Assembly: GCA_900770015.1 (NCBI GenBank)
Contig: CAAGIU010000171.1
Span: 1-5,354, forward strand
From: an uncultured Oscillospiraceae bacterium
Lineage (GTDB): Bacteria; Bacillota_A; Clostridia; Oscillospirales; Oscillospiraceae
Reading direction: 5' to 3'
DNA length: 5,354 nucleotides
Both the position numbers and the translations under genes were made by a program. Below are positions 1-5,297 of this stretch, piece by piece. The notes beneath the pieces are model-generated. The model was not told the origin of the DNA, searched no databases, and saw nothing but the letters and a program-made list of their open reading frames with translations. Positions within the stretch are counted from its first letter, which is position 1. Every line of letters begins with the position of its first letter.

Positions 1-62
1 ACATTTCTGGCACCTTCCTTTTGATGCCAGTATACACCTACTAATGTCCGATTCTTTGGACA
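1..62 (-). promoter_or_regulatory. possible start region of a leftward gene cut by the window edge
   Basis: Read on the minus strand, an ATG lies at positions 4-2 and is preceded, after a 7-nt gap, by a purine-rich Shine-Dalgarno-like stretch AAGGAAGGT (20-12). A TATACT hexamer (34-29) could be the -10 box; no convincing -35 lies 16-18 bp further upstream, but that zone is occupied by an inverted repeat TGTCC-N8-GGACA (45-62). Only one codon of any such gene is in the window, so the product is unknown. The glucokinase terminator at 145-176 means this gene would need its own promoter. The layout is seen; that a gene begins here is an inference. Confidence 0.3.
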
Positions 63-144
63 CTATTACAATATCTAGTGTTGTGCTTACTAAAGCCGAT
101 AACCTAAATTACAATTTGTCTATTACTGAGCAAAGCAGACATAC

Positions 145-176
145 AAAAAAAGGAGAGAGCGGTGCAGCTCTCTCCT
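145..176 (-). terminator. intrinsic terminator of the glucokinase gene
   Basis: On the minus strand this is a perfect 10-bp stem, AGGAGAGAGC paired with GCTCTCTCCT, closed by a 6-nt loop (TGCACC) and followed at once by a run of seven T. It starts 16 nt after the glucokinase stop codon. It is a textbook Rho-independent terminator and indicates that the glucokinase message ends here. Confidence 0.95.
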
Positions 177-191
177 GAAAAGGATATGGAC

Positions 192-1139
192 TTATTTGCC
201 GAAGGCGTCCAGGGCCAGCTTGAAGGCGCCGTAGGCACCGGCGTCGTTGCCCAGGACAGCCAGGGCGAATTCCACATTGGACGCGGCGTGGAAAACGTAC
301 TTGTGGAAGTAGGGACGCAGGCCGTCCAGCAGCACGGAGCCGGCCTTGCTGACGCCGCCGCCCAGAACCACCACCTCGGGGTTCACCACATTGCAGACGT
401 TGGCCAGGAACTCGCCCATGTAGGCATAGAACCGGTCCAGAACCGTCAGGGCCAGCTTGTCGCCGTCTCTTGCGGCATCGAAGACATCCTTGCAGGTGAA
501 CTTCTCCTGGGCGCGCAGGGTGGAATCCTCTTCGGAAGATTCCAGCTCCAGCTTGGCCATCCGGACGATGCCGGAGGCGGAGCAGTACTGCTCCACGCAG
601 CCGCGCTTGCCGCAGCCGCAGACGGCGGTCTCATCCCGGTTGAGGACCATGTGGCCGATCTCGGCGCCGGAACCGTGGGCGCCGTGGAGCAGCTGGCCCT
701 CGATGACGATGCCGCCGCCGACGCCGGTGCCCAGGGTGACAAAGACCATGTTGTTGAAATCCTTGCCGCCGCCCTTCCAGAATTCACCCAGAGCGGCAAC
801 ATTGGCGTCGTTGCCTGCCTTCACGGGCAGCCCGGTGAGCCGGGAAAGCTCCTCGTTGATGTCAAACACACCCCAGCCCAGGTTGACGCAGCGGTTGACG
901 ATGCCCTTGGAATTGACGGGGCCGGGAACGCCGATGCCGATGCCCAGCAGATCGGTCTGGGCGACGTTGTTCTGCTCCAGATACTCCCGGATGGAAGCTG
1001 CGATATCGGGAAGGATCTGGCTGCCGCCGTTGGTGGTGACGGTGGGGATCTCCCATTTGGAGACCATTTTGCCGGATTCCTCAAAGAAAGCGATCTTGAC
1101 GGTGGTTCCGCCCAGATCAACGCCAAAGCCGTATTTCAT
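192..1139 (-). CDS. glcK: ROK-family glucokinase
   Basis: A 315-residue cytoplasmic sugar kinase that should phosphorylate glucose with ATP to glucose-6-phosphate. Visible ROK hallmarks in order: the N-terminal phosphate loop DLGGTTVK (8-15); GVPGPV (70-75); the sugar-binding and catalytic segment GNDANVAALGE (109-119) with D111 as predicted catalytic base; the second phosphate loop GTGVGGG (137-143); ExGH (E160, H163); the zinc motif CGCGKRGC (174-181), whose C174, C176 and C181 with H163 complete the usual Zn site; sugar-contacting E183; and the adenosine-side motif NPEVVVLGGGVS (253-264). Length matches Bacillota GlcK. The ATG at 1139 is chosen because AAGGAGG lies 9 nt upstream and the first motif sits at residue 8. 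It is monocistronic, with a terminator just downstream, and is divergent from the ABC exporter operon. No truncation or missing key residue is seen. Family membership is near certain; strict glucose specificity is inferred, since ROK kinases for other hexoses (fructose, allose, ManNAc) share the fold. Confidence 0.95.
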   Translation of the reverse strand: MKYGFGVDLGGTTVKIAFFEESGKMVSKWEIPTVTTNGGSQILPDIAASIREYLEQNNVAQTDLLGIGIGVPGPVNSKGIVNRCVNLGWGVFDINEELSRLTGLPVKAGNDANVAALGEFWKGGGKDFNNMVFVTLGTGVGGGIVIEGQLLHGAHGSGAEIGHMVLNRDETAVCGCGKRGCVEQYCSASGIVRMAKLELESSEEDSTLRAQEKFTCKDVFDAARDGDKLALTVLDRFYAYMGEFLANVCNVVNPEVVVLGGGVSKAGSVLLDGLRPYFHKYVFHAASNVEFALAVLGNDAGAYGAFKLALDAFGK

Positions 1140-1148
1140 GGATGATAT

Positions 1149-1155
1149 CCTCCTT
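1149..1155 (-). promoter_or_regulatory. ribosome binding site of the glucokinase gene
   Basis: A perfect AAGGAGG on the minus strand, 9 nt from the ATG at 1139. It settles the start codon. The SD and spacer together (1153-1140) read GGAGGATATCATCC, a sequence that recurs exactly at 5280-5293. Confidence 0.9.
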
Positions 1156-1171
1156 TTTTACTTGTGGAATT

Positions 1172-1200
1172 ATTATACAATGCCTGCGCAAAAAAGGGAA
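1172..1200 (-). promoter_or_regulatory. probable glucokinase promoter
   Basis: The minus strand has a perfect TATAAT (1177-1172), 16 nt upstream of the glucokinase Shine-Dalgarno. At a 17-bp spacing the -35 position (1200-1195) reads TTCCCT, a poor match to TTGACA. A TTGCGCA box (1191-1185) lies between the two. The weak -35 with a perfect -10 suggests either help from an activator or a modest promoter. The hexamers are seen; activity is inferred. Confidence 0.5.
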
Positions 1201-1215
1201 GCCCCCAAACAAAAA

Positions 1216-1254
1216 AATCGGATTTGCAGTGGCCGGATGGGGCTGTTTCCGATT
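1216..1254. repeat. inverted repeat in the divergent control region
   Basis: AATCGGA (1216-1222) is the exact reverse complement of TCCGATT (1248-1254), separated by 25 nt. On the minus strand the right arm runs directly into a T-run (1215-1211), giving a terminator-like outline, but the loop is long. A second, mutually exclusive pairing AGCCCC (1200-1205) with GGGGCT (1239-1244) is also possible. The function is unknown. Confidence 0.3.
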
Positions 1255-1273
1255 CAACCCGGTGTTGGATCAA

Positions 1274-1297
1274 ATTGCGCAAAAGCCGTTGCATAAT
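1274..1297. promoter_or_regulatory. candidate operator, interrupted palindrome over the -35 of the ABC operon
   Basis: The half-sites ATTGCGCAA (1274-1282) and TTGCATAAT (1289-1297) are inverted, match at 7 of 9 positions and flank a 6-bp centre (AAGCCG). The left half contains a perfect 8-bp palindrome TTGCGCAA. The right half coincides with the predicted -35 hexamer (1289-1294), so a bound repressor would block polymerase. Paired ABC exporters in Bacillota are often controlled by MarR-type or similar repressors binding such sites, but no regulator gene is in the window, so the regulator is unknown. Confidence 0.4.
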
Positions 1298-1316
1298 TAA
1301 AAAAACCTGCTATAAT
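1289..1316 (+). promoter_or_regulatory. promoter of the ABC exporter operon
   Basis: A perfect TATAAT (1311-1316) is preceded by the extended -10 dinucleotide TG at 1308-1309 (TGCTATAAT). A TTGCAT hexamer (1289-1294) sits 16 bp upstream as the -35. Transcription should begin near 1322-1324, leaving a leader of roughly 40 nt before the ATG at 1366. This is the strongest housekeeping-sigma promoter in the window. Confidence 0.75.
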
Positions 1317-1347
1317 GGAAAACAGTCTGTCTTTTTGAAATTTTTAG

Positions 1348-1354
1348 AAGGAGG
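1348..1354 (+). promoter_or_regulatory. ribosome binding site of the first ABC subunit
   Basis: AAGGAGG lies 11 nt before the ATG at 1366 and is followed by a second purine block (AAGGGA), so the effective spacing is flexible. It supports the chosen start. Confidence 0.85.
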
Positions 1355-1365
1355 AAGGGAAAACA

Positions 1366-3147
1366 ATGATATTCGGCAAGCATATCAACCGCTATTATCT
1401 GAAGTACGCCTCGCTGCTTCTGCTGGGACTGCTGGCGCTGGCTTCCGTGGACTATCTGCAGCTGAAGATCCCCGAGCTGTATCAGATGGTCATCAACGGC
1501 ATGAACCAGGGCTATGTGGTTCTGGATGGCGCACAGATTGCCTTCGACATGGATTTCCTGCTGGATCGGATCTGTATGCCCATGGTTGTCGTGGTGGTGG
1601 CCATTGTGTTCTGCCGCTTTCTGTGGCGCGTGACCATCTTCGGCGCTGCCGTCCGGGTGGAGACCGATCTGCGGGACAGGATGTTCAGCCACTGCCGCCA
1701 TCTGAGCCGGGAGTACTACCAGGTGAATAAGGTGGGCAACCTGATGAGCCTGTTCACCAATGATCTGGACACCGTGCAGGAGTGCTACGGCTGGGGCTTC
1801 ATGCAGTTCTTCGACGCTCTGATTCTGGGCACCATGTCTTTTCTGAAGATGTGGAACATGGACCATATGCTCACCGTCCTCTCCATGATCCCCATGGCGC
1901 TGCTCTTCGGCTGCGCCGCCATTGTGGGCAAGCGGATGACCGAGAAATGGGACTACCGCCAGGAGTGCTTCTCCAACCTGTCGGATTTCTCCCAGGAGAG
2001 CTTCTCCGGCATCGCCGTCATCAAGGCCTTCGTCAAGGAGGCAAAAGAACTGATGGCCTTCAGGAAGCTGAACAAGGAAAATGAGGATGCCAATATCGAT
2101 TACACCAAAATCTCCGTCCTGATGCGCATCATGGTGGGCTCCTTTGTGGAGAGCGTCATCTGCGTCATCCTGGGCTACGGCGGCTATCTGGTGTACCGCG
2201 GCGCCTTCAATGCCGGACAGCTCATGGAGTTCATCGGCTATTTCACCGCCATCGTCTGGCCCATCATGGCCGTGTCTGAGCTCATCGACATGACCTCCCG
2301 GGGCAAGGCCTCCCTGAAGCGCATCAGCGAGCTGCTGGATGCCGAAATCACCGTGAAGGATCGGGAGGGCGCCAGGGATCTGGAGCAGGTGAAGGGTGAC
2401 ATCGAATTTAAGGATCTGTCCTTCCGCTATCCCGACGGCGAATTCGATGCGCTGGAGCATATCTCCTTCCACATCCGCGCAGGAGAGAACATCGGCCTTG
2501 TGGGCAAGACCGGCGGCGGCAAGACCACCCTGGTGGATCTGATCCTGCGTACTTACAATGTTCCCGACGGCACCGTGTTCCTGGACGGTCAGGATGTGAA
2601 CGATCTGACCATCCGCTCCGTCCGTCAGGGCTGCGCCTATGTGCCCCAGGATAACTTCCTGTTCTCCGACACCATTGAGAAGAACATCGCCTTCGGCGCG
2701 GACCACATCGATGCCTCCGCCGTGCGCCATGCGGCGGTTCTGGCGGATGTGGACGGAAATATCTCCGAGTTCCAGCTGGGCTATCAGACCGTTCTGGGCG
2801 AGCGGGGCGTCACCGTCTCCGGCGGTCAGAAGCAGAGAATTTCCATTGCCCGGGCGCTGATGAAGGATGCCCCCATTCTGATCCTGGATGACTCCGTCTC
2901 CGCCGTGGATACCAAGACCGAGCGGGCCATCCTGCAGAATCTGCGTACCACCCGACAGGGCAAGACCACCATCCTCATTGCCCACCGGATCTCCACCATC
3001 GAGCAGATGGATAAGGTGCTGTTCATCGACGACGGCAGGCTGGCGGGCTTTGACACCCACGAAGCGCTCTACGCCGAAAATGCGGCCTACCGCAAGATGG
3101 TGGACCTGCAGCGGCTGGAAGAGGAAGGAGGCGCCCATAATGCGTGA
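1366..3147 (+). CDS. heterodimeric ABC exporter, subunit 1 (YheI/BmrC-like, non-canonical catalytic residue)
   Basis: A 593-residue membrane half-transporter with fused permease and ATPase, predicted to pair with the next gene product. Six hydrophobic segments are visible at about 14-33, 70-92, 140-160, 165-187, 250-272 and 283-303, forming a type IV (ABCB-like) exporter membrane domain. The nucleotide-binding domain follows: A-loop Y355; Walker A GKTGGGKT (380-387, K386); Q-loop Q428; signature VSGGQ (484-488); Walker B ILILDD (504-509); D-loop SAVD (512-515); H-loop H540. The residue after the Walker B Asp is D509, where self-sufficient ABC ATPases have the catalytic Glu. This substitution is typical of one partner in heterodimeric exporters such as BmrC/BmrD, LmrC/LmrD and TM287/288, so it marks a specialised subunit and not decay. 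The length matches the shorter partner of those pairs. The start is fixed by the upstream AAGGAGG. Multidrug or lipid/peptide efflux is the family's usual role; the cargo is not readable here. Confidence 0.95.
   Translation: MIFGKHINRYYLKYASLLLLGLLALASVDYLQLKIPELYQMVINGMNQGYVVLDGAQIAFDMDFLLDRICMPMVVVVVAIVFCRFLWRVTIFGAAVRVETDLRDRMFSHCRHLSREYYQVNKVGNLMSLFTNDLDTVQECYGWGFMQFFDALILGTMSFLKMWNMDHMLTVLSMIPMALLFGCAAIVGKRMTEKWDYRQECFSNLSDFSQESFSGIAVIKAFVKEAKELMAFRKLNKENEDANIDYTKISVLMRIMVGSFVESVICVILGYGGYLVYRGAFNAGQLMEFIGYFTAIVWPIMAVSELIDMTSRGKASLKRISELLDAEITVKDREGARDLEQVKGDIEFKDLSFRYPDGEFDALEHISFHIRAGENIGLVGKTGGGKTTLVDLILRTYNVPDGTVFLDGQDVNDLTIRSVRQGCAYVPQDNFLFSDTIEKNIAFGADHIDASAVRHAAVLADVDGNISEFQLGYQTVLGERGVTVSGGQKQRISIARALMKDAPILILDDSVSAVDTKTERAILQNLRTTRQGKTTILIAHRISTIEQMDKVLFIDDGRLAGFDTHEALYAENAAYRKMVDLQRLEEEGGAHNA
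3125..3131 (+). promoter_or_regulatory. ribosome binding site of the second ABC subunit
   Basis: AAGGAGG inside the end of the upstream gene, 8 nt before the ATG at 3140. It decides the start of the second subunit: the next in-frame ATG, at 3260, has no Shine-Dalgarno. The overlapping stop and start favour translational coupling and thus equal amounts of the two partners. Confidence 0.9.
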
Positions 3148-5032
3148 ATATCTGCCTCTGCTCGTTGCCTGCGCCGTCATCGGTGTGTTCACCGTGGTGT
3201 TTATCGTTGCCTATGTTATCCTGAAGCACCATATCAAAAAGCCCACTTCCGAGCGCCGCATGACCGACGGTGAGCTGATCCGCCGGCTGCTGAGCTATGC
3301 CAGACCCTATACGAAGGAATTTATCCTGGTGTTTGTCATCATGGCGGTGTCCATCGTCTATGACGTGGTGTCCCCGCTGCTGATTTCCAGAATCCAGGGC
3401 CTGATCAAAACCGGCAGCTTTGAGCTGTCCCGGCTCTATGCCATGGTTATTTTGTACGCGGGCATTCTGGCGGTCTCCATGGTCTGTACCTATTTCCAGG
3501 CCATGATCCTGCAGACGGTGGGCCAGAAGATCCTGACCCAGATCCGTCTGGACACCTTTACGAGAATCGAAAGCCTGTCCCATGAGCAGCTGAACCAGAT
3601 TCCCGTGGGCAAGCTGGTCACCCGGGTCAGCAACGACCCCAACTCCATCAGCTTTCTGTTTACCAACATTCTGGTGACCTTGCTGAAAAACACCATGGTG
3701 GTCTTCGGCGTGCTGGGGGCCATGCTGATGCTGAATTATGCGCTGACCCTGATGGTGCTGTGCTTCGTGCCCTTCCTGGTGGTCTTCACCCTGATTTTCC
3801 AGAAGTTCTCCCGGGAGGTTCACCGGGGCGTCAACAACACCAGAACCGACCTGAACACCTTCCTGTCCGAAAACCTCTCCGGCATGAAGATCACCCAGAT
3901 CTTCAACCGGGAGGACCAGAAAATGGAGGAATTCCTGGAAAAGAGCGGCAAGCTCCGGCGGGCAAAGTACAACCGGATGCTGGTCTTCGGCATTTTCCGC
4001 CCCATGGTGTATATGCTCTTTGTCACCAGCAACCTGTTCCTGTTCTACATCGGCTGCAAGGGCTACATCCGGGACACCACCTTCCTGGGCCAGACCATCA
4101 CCAGCGAGATTGTGGTTGCCTTCTACATGTACATCTCCAAGTTCTTTAATCCCATTCAGGCGCTGGCGGAGCAGTTTGATATGCTGCAGCAGTCCTTTGC
4201 CTCGGCGGAGAAGATCTTCACCATTCTGGACATGGTTCCCGATGTGGTGGACGAGCCGGATGCCATCGAGCTGGACGAGATCCGCGGCGAGATCGAATTC
4301 AAGGATGTGTGGTTTGCCTACAAGCCCGATGAATGGGTACTGAAGGGCGTTTCCTTCCATGTGGAACCCAGACAGACCGTGGCCTTCGTTGGCTCCACCG
4401 GCTCCGGCAAGACCACGATCCTGTCGCTGATCTGCCGGAACTACGACATCCAGAGGGGCCAGATCCTCATCGACGGCATCGATATCAAAAAGATTAAAAT
4501 CGCCTCCCTGCGCCGCCACTTCGGCCAGATGCTGCAGGATGTGTTCCTGTTCTCCGGCGATATCCGCAGCAACATCGTCCTGCGCTCCGAGGGCATCTCC
4601 GATGAGGAGGTCTGGCAGGCCTGCCGCTACGTCAACGCGGATACCTTCATCCGCAGGCTGGAAAACGGCCTGGACGAGGTGGTCCGGGAGCGGGGCAACA
4701 ACTTCTCCGCAGGCCAGCGCCAGCTGCTGTCCTTTGCCAGAACCATTATTCACAAGCCCTCCGTCATGATTCTCGATGAGGCCACCGCCAACATCGACAC
4801 CGAGACGGAGATGCTGATCCAGGACTCCCTGGAGAAGATGAAGAACATCGGCACCATGCTCATCGTTGCCCACCGGCTGAGCACCATCCAGCACGCGGAC
4901 AACATCATCCTCCTGTCCCACGGCGAGATTCTGGAGCAGGGCACCCATCAGGAGCTGCTGCACCTGAAGGGCAGATACTACCAGCTCTATACCCTCCAGT
5001 TCCGCAAGCAGCAGCTGCTCAAAGGCGAATAA
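3140..5032 (+). CDS. heterodimeric ABC exporter, subunit 2 (YheH/BmrD-like, catalytic Glu present)
   Basis: A 630-residue fused permease-ATPase, the expected partner of the preceding gene, whose last 8 bp it overlaps. It starts with an extra hydrophobic helix (about 5-28) and a basic linker (29-40, KHHIKKPTSERR) before the usual six-helix exporter domain, whose first helix is about 61-83. The ATPase domain has Walker A GSTGSGKT (418-425, K424), Q-loop Q466, signature FSAGQ (522-526), Walker B MILDE (543-547) with catalytic E547, D-loop ANID, and H-loop H578. The signature has Ala524 in place of the first Gly of SGGQ. Combined with Asp509 of subunit 1, this puts both deviations in the same composite ATP site; the other site (E547 plus VSGGQ of subunit 1) is fully canonical. 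That is the known arrangement of BmrCD, LmrCD and TM287/288-type exporters. The message ends at the terminator 6 nt after the stop codon. The substrate is unknown. Confidence 0.95.
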   Translation: MREYLPLLVACAVIGVFTVVFIVAYVILKHHIKKPTSERRMTDGELIRRLLSYARPYTKEFILVFVIMAVSIVYDVVSPLLISRIQGLIKTGSFELSRLYAMVILYAGILAVSMVCTYFQAMILQTVGQKILTQIRLDTFTRIESLSHEQLNQIPVGKLVTRVSNDPNSISFLFTNILVTLLKNTMVVFGVLGAMLMLNYALTLMVLCFVPFLVVFTLIFQKFSREVHRGVNNTRTDLNTFLSENLSGMKITQIFNREDQKMEEFLEKSGKLRRAKYNRMLVFGIFRPMVYMLFVTSNLFLFYIGCKGYIRDTTFLGQTITSEIVVAFYMYISKFFNPIQALAEQFDMLQQSFASAEKIFTILDMVPDVVDEPDAIELDEIRGEIEFKDVWFAYKPDEWVLKGVSFHVEPRQTVAFVGSTGSGKTTILSLICRNYDIQRGQILIDGIDIKKIKIASLRRHFGQMLQDVFLFSGDIRSNIVLRSEGISDEEVWQACRYVNADTFIRRLENGLDEVVRERGNNFSAGQRQLLSFARTIIHKPSVMILDEATANIDTETEMLIQDSLEKMKNIGTMLIVAHRLSTIQHADNIILLSHGEILEQGTHQELLHLKGRYYQLYTLQFRKQQLLKGE

Positions 5033-5038
5033 TCCTCC

Positions 5039-5068
5039 ACAGCCCCGCCACCCGGCGGGGCTGTTTTT
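5039..5068 (+). terminator. intrinsic terminator of the ABC exporter operon
   Basis: An 11-bp perfect stem, ACAGCCCCGCC (5039-5049) with GGCGGGGCTGT (5054-5064), a 4-nt loop (ACCC), and a T-run at 5064-5068. It begins 6 nt after the second ABC stop codon, so the operon is just the two exporter genes. Confidence 0.95.
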
Positions 5069-5159
5069 GGGAGTGAGGGCAAGGTGTGTAATATCTTGCT
5101 TTTGGGACGGTTCCAACATGGATAAAATTCCAAATCTATGGTCTCTGAGAGAAAAACAT

Positions 5160-5188
5160 TTGCATTTTCCACAAAAATGTTCTATGAT
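5160..5188 (+). promoter_or_regulatory. possible rightward promoter
   Basis: TTGCAT (5160-5165), 17 bp, then TATGAT (5183-5188). The -35 hexamer is identical to that of the ABC promoter and the -10 matches consensus at 5 of 6 positions. A transcript from here would start near 5195 and its 5' end would be the hairpin at 5198-5247. Whether it serves a gene past the right edge cannot be seen. Confidence 0.35.
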
Positions 5189-5197
5189 ATATGTGAA

Positions 5198-5247
5198 AAA
5201 TTACATTTACCCATCGGCTCCCGGAGCTGATCGTGAAATTGTAATTT
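5198..5247. repeat. long imperfect palindrome
   Basis: The outer arms AAATTACA (5198-5205) and TGTAATTT (5240-5247) pair perfectly over 8 bp. The inner arms ATCGGCTC (5213-5220) and GAGCTGAT (5224-5231) pair over 8 positions with one G-T wobble around a 3-nt loop. The stretch between them is partly paired. Such a 50-nt two-tier hairpin in intergenic DNA is typical of dispersed palindromic elements or structured leaders; I cannot tell which. Confidence 0.5.
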
Positions 5248-5262
5248 GGCGTTGCGAATTAC
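5241..5262. repeat. second inverted repeat sharing an arm with the first
   Basis: GTAATT (5241-5246) can pair with AATTAC (5257-5262) across a 10-nt loop. The same GTAATT is part of the right arm of the preceding palindrome, so the two hairpins are mutually exclusive. Confidence 0.35.
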
Positions 5263-5278
5263 CGCCCAGCCAATGTAG

Positions 5279-5297
5279 GGGAGGATATCATCCTCCC
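5279..5297. repeat. perfect GC-rich hairpin without T-run
   Basis: GGGAGGAT (5279-5286) pairs perfectly with ATCCTCCC (5290-5297) around a 3-nt loop. No T-run follows on either strand, so it is not an intrinsic terminator. The layout GTAGGGG-hairpin-CCCGCC resembles short dispersed repeats that I recall from Clostridia genomes, which is recollection and not a search result. Confidence 0.5.

Noticed and set aside
162..1145. Plus-strand open frame across the glucokinase gene
   Set aside because: It is an antisense shadow: the minus strand has the complete ROK motif set, SD and terminator. This frame begins inside the terminator stem.
457..1296. Second plus-strand open frame over glucokinase and the control region
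   Set aside because: Ser/Pro-rich shadow with no ribosome binding site, running through both divergent promoters.
2887..2892. D509 of subunit 1 read as an inactivating mutation
   Set aside because: Asp at this position is the normal state for one partner of heterodimeric ABC exporters, and all other motifs of the domain are intact.
2888..3139. Upstream in-frame extension of the second ABC subunit
   Set aside because: It would overlap the Walker B to C-terminal part of the first ABC gene out of frame and gives a Pro/Ser/Arg-rich shadow peptide. The AAGGAGG at 3125-3131 points to the ATG at 3140.
1297..3192. Long antisense open frame (631 codons) opposite the first ABC gene
   Set aside because: It mirrors a gene with strong C/G third-position bias, which removes stops from an antisense frame. 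The translation is low-complexity, rich in His, Gln, Gly and Asp, without domains, and it covers the operon promoter.
3260..3262. Alternative start (Met41) for the second ABC subunit
   Set aside because: No Shine-Dalgarno upstream, whereas 3140 has a perfect one at 8 nt and overlaps the previous stop in a way typical of coupled genes.
192..5032. Glucokinase plus ABC exporter as one functional system, for example sugar uptake
   Set aside because: The genes are divergent with separate terminators, and the ABC proteins are fused exporter-type subunits with no sugar-binding protein or importer permease nearby.
3023..5119. Long antisense open frame (698 codons) opposite the second ABC gene
   Set aside because: Same cause; it also reads through the operon terminator, lacks a Shine-Dalgarno, and its composition is not protein-like.
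5279..5297. Terminator at the right end
   Set aside because: The hairpin is perfect but no T-run follows on either strand, and the operon already ends at 5039-5068.
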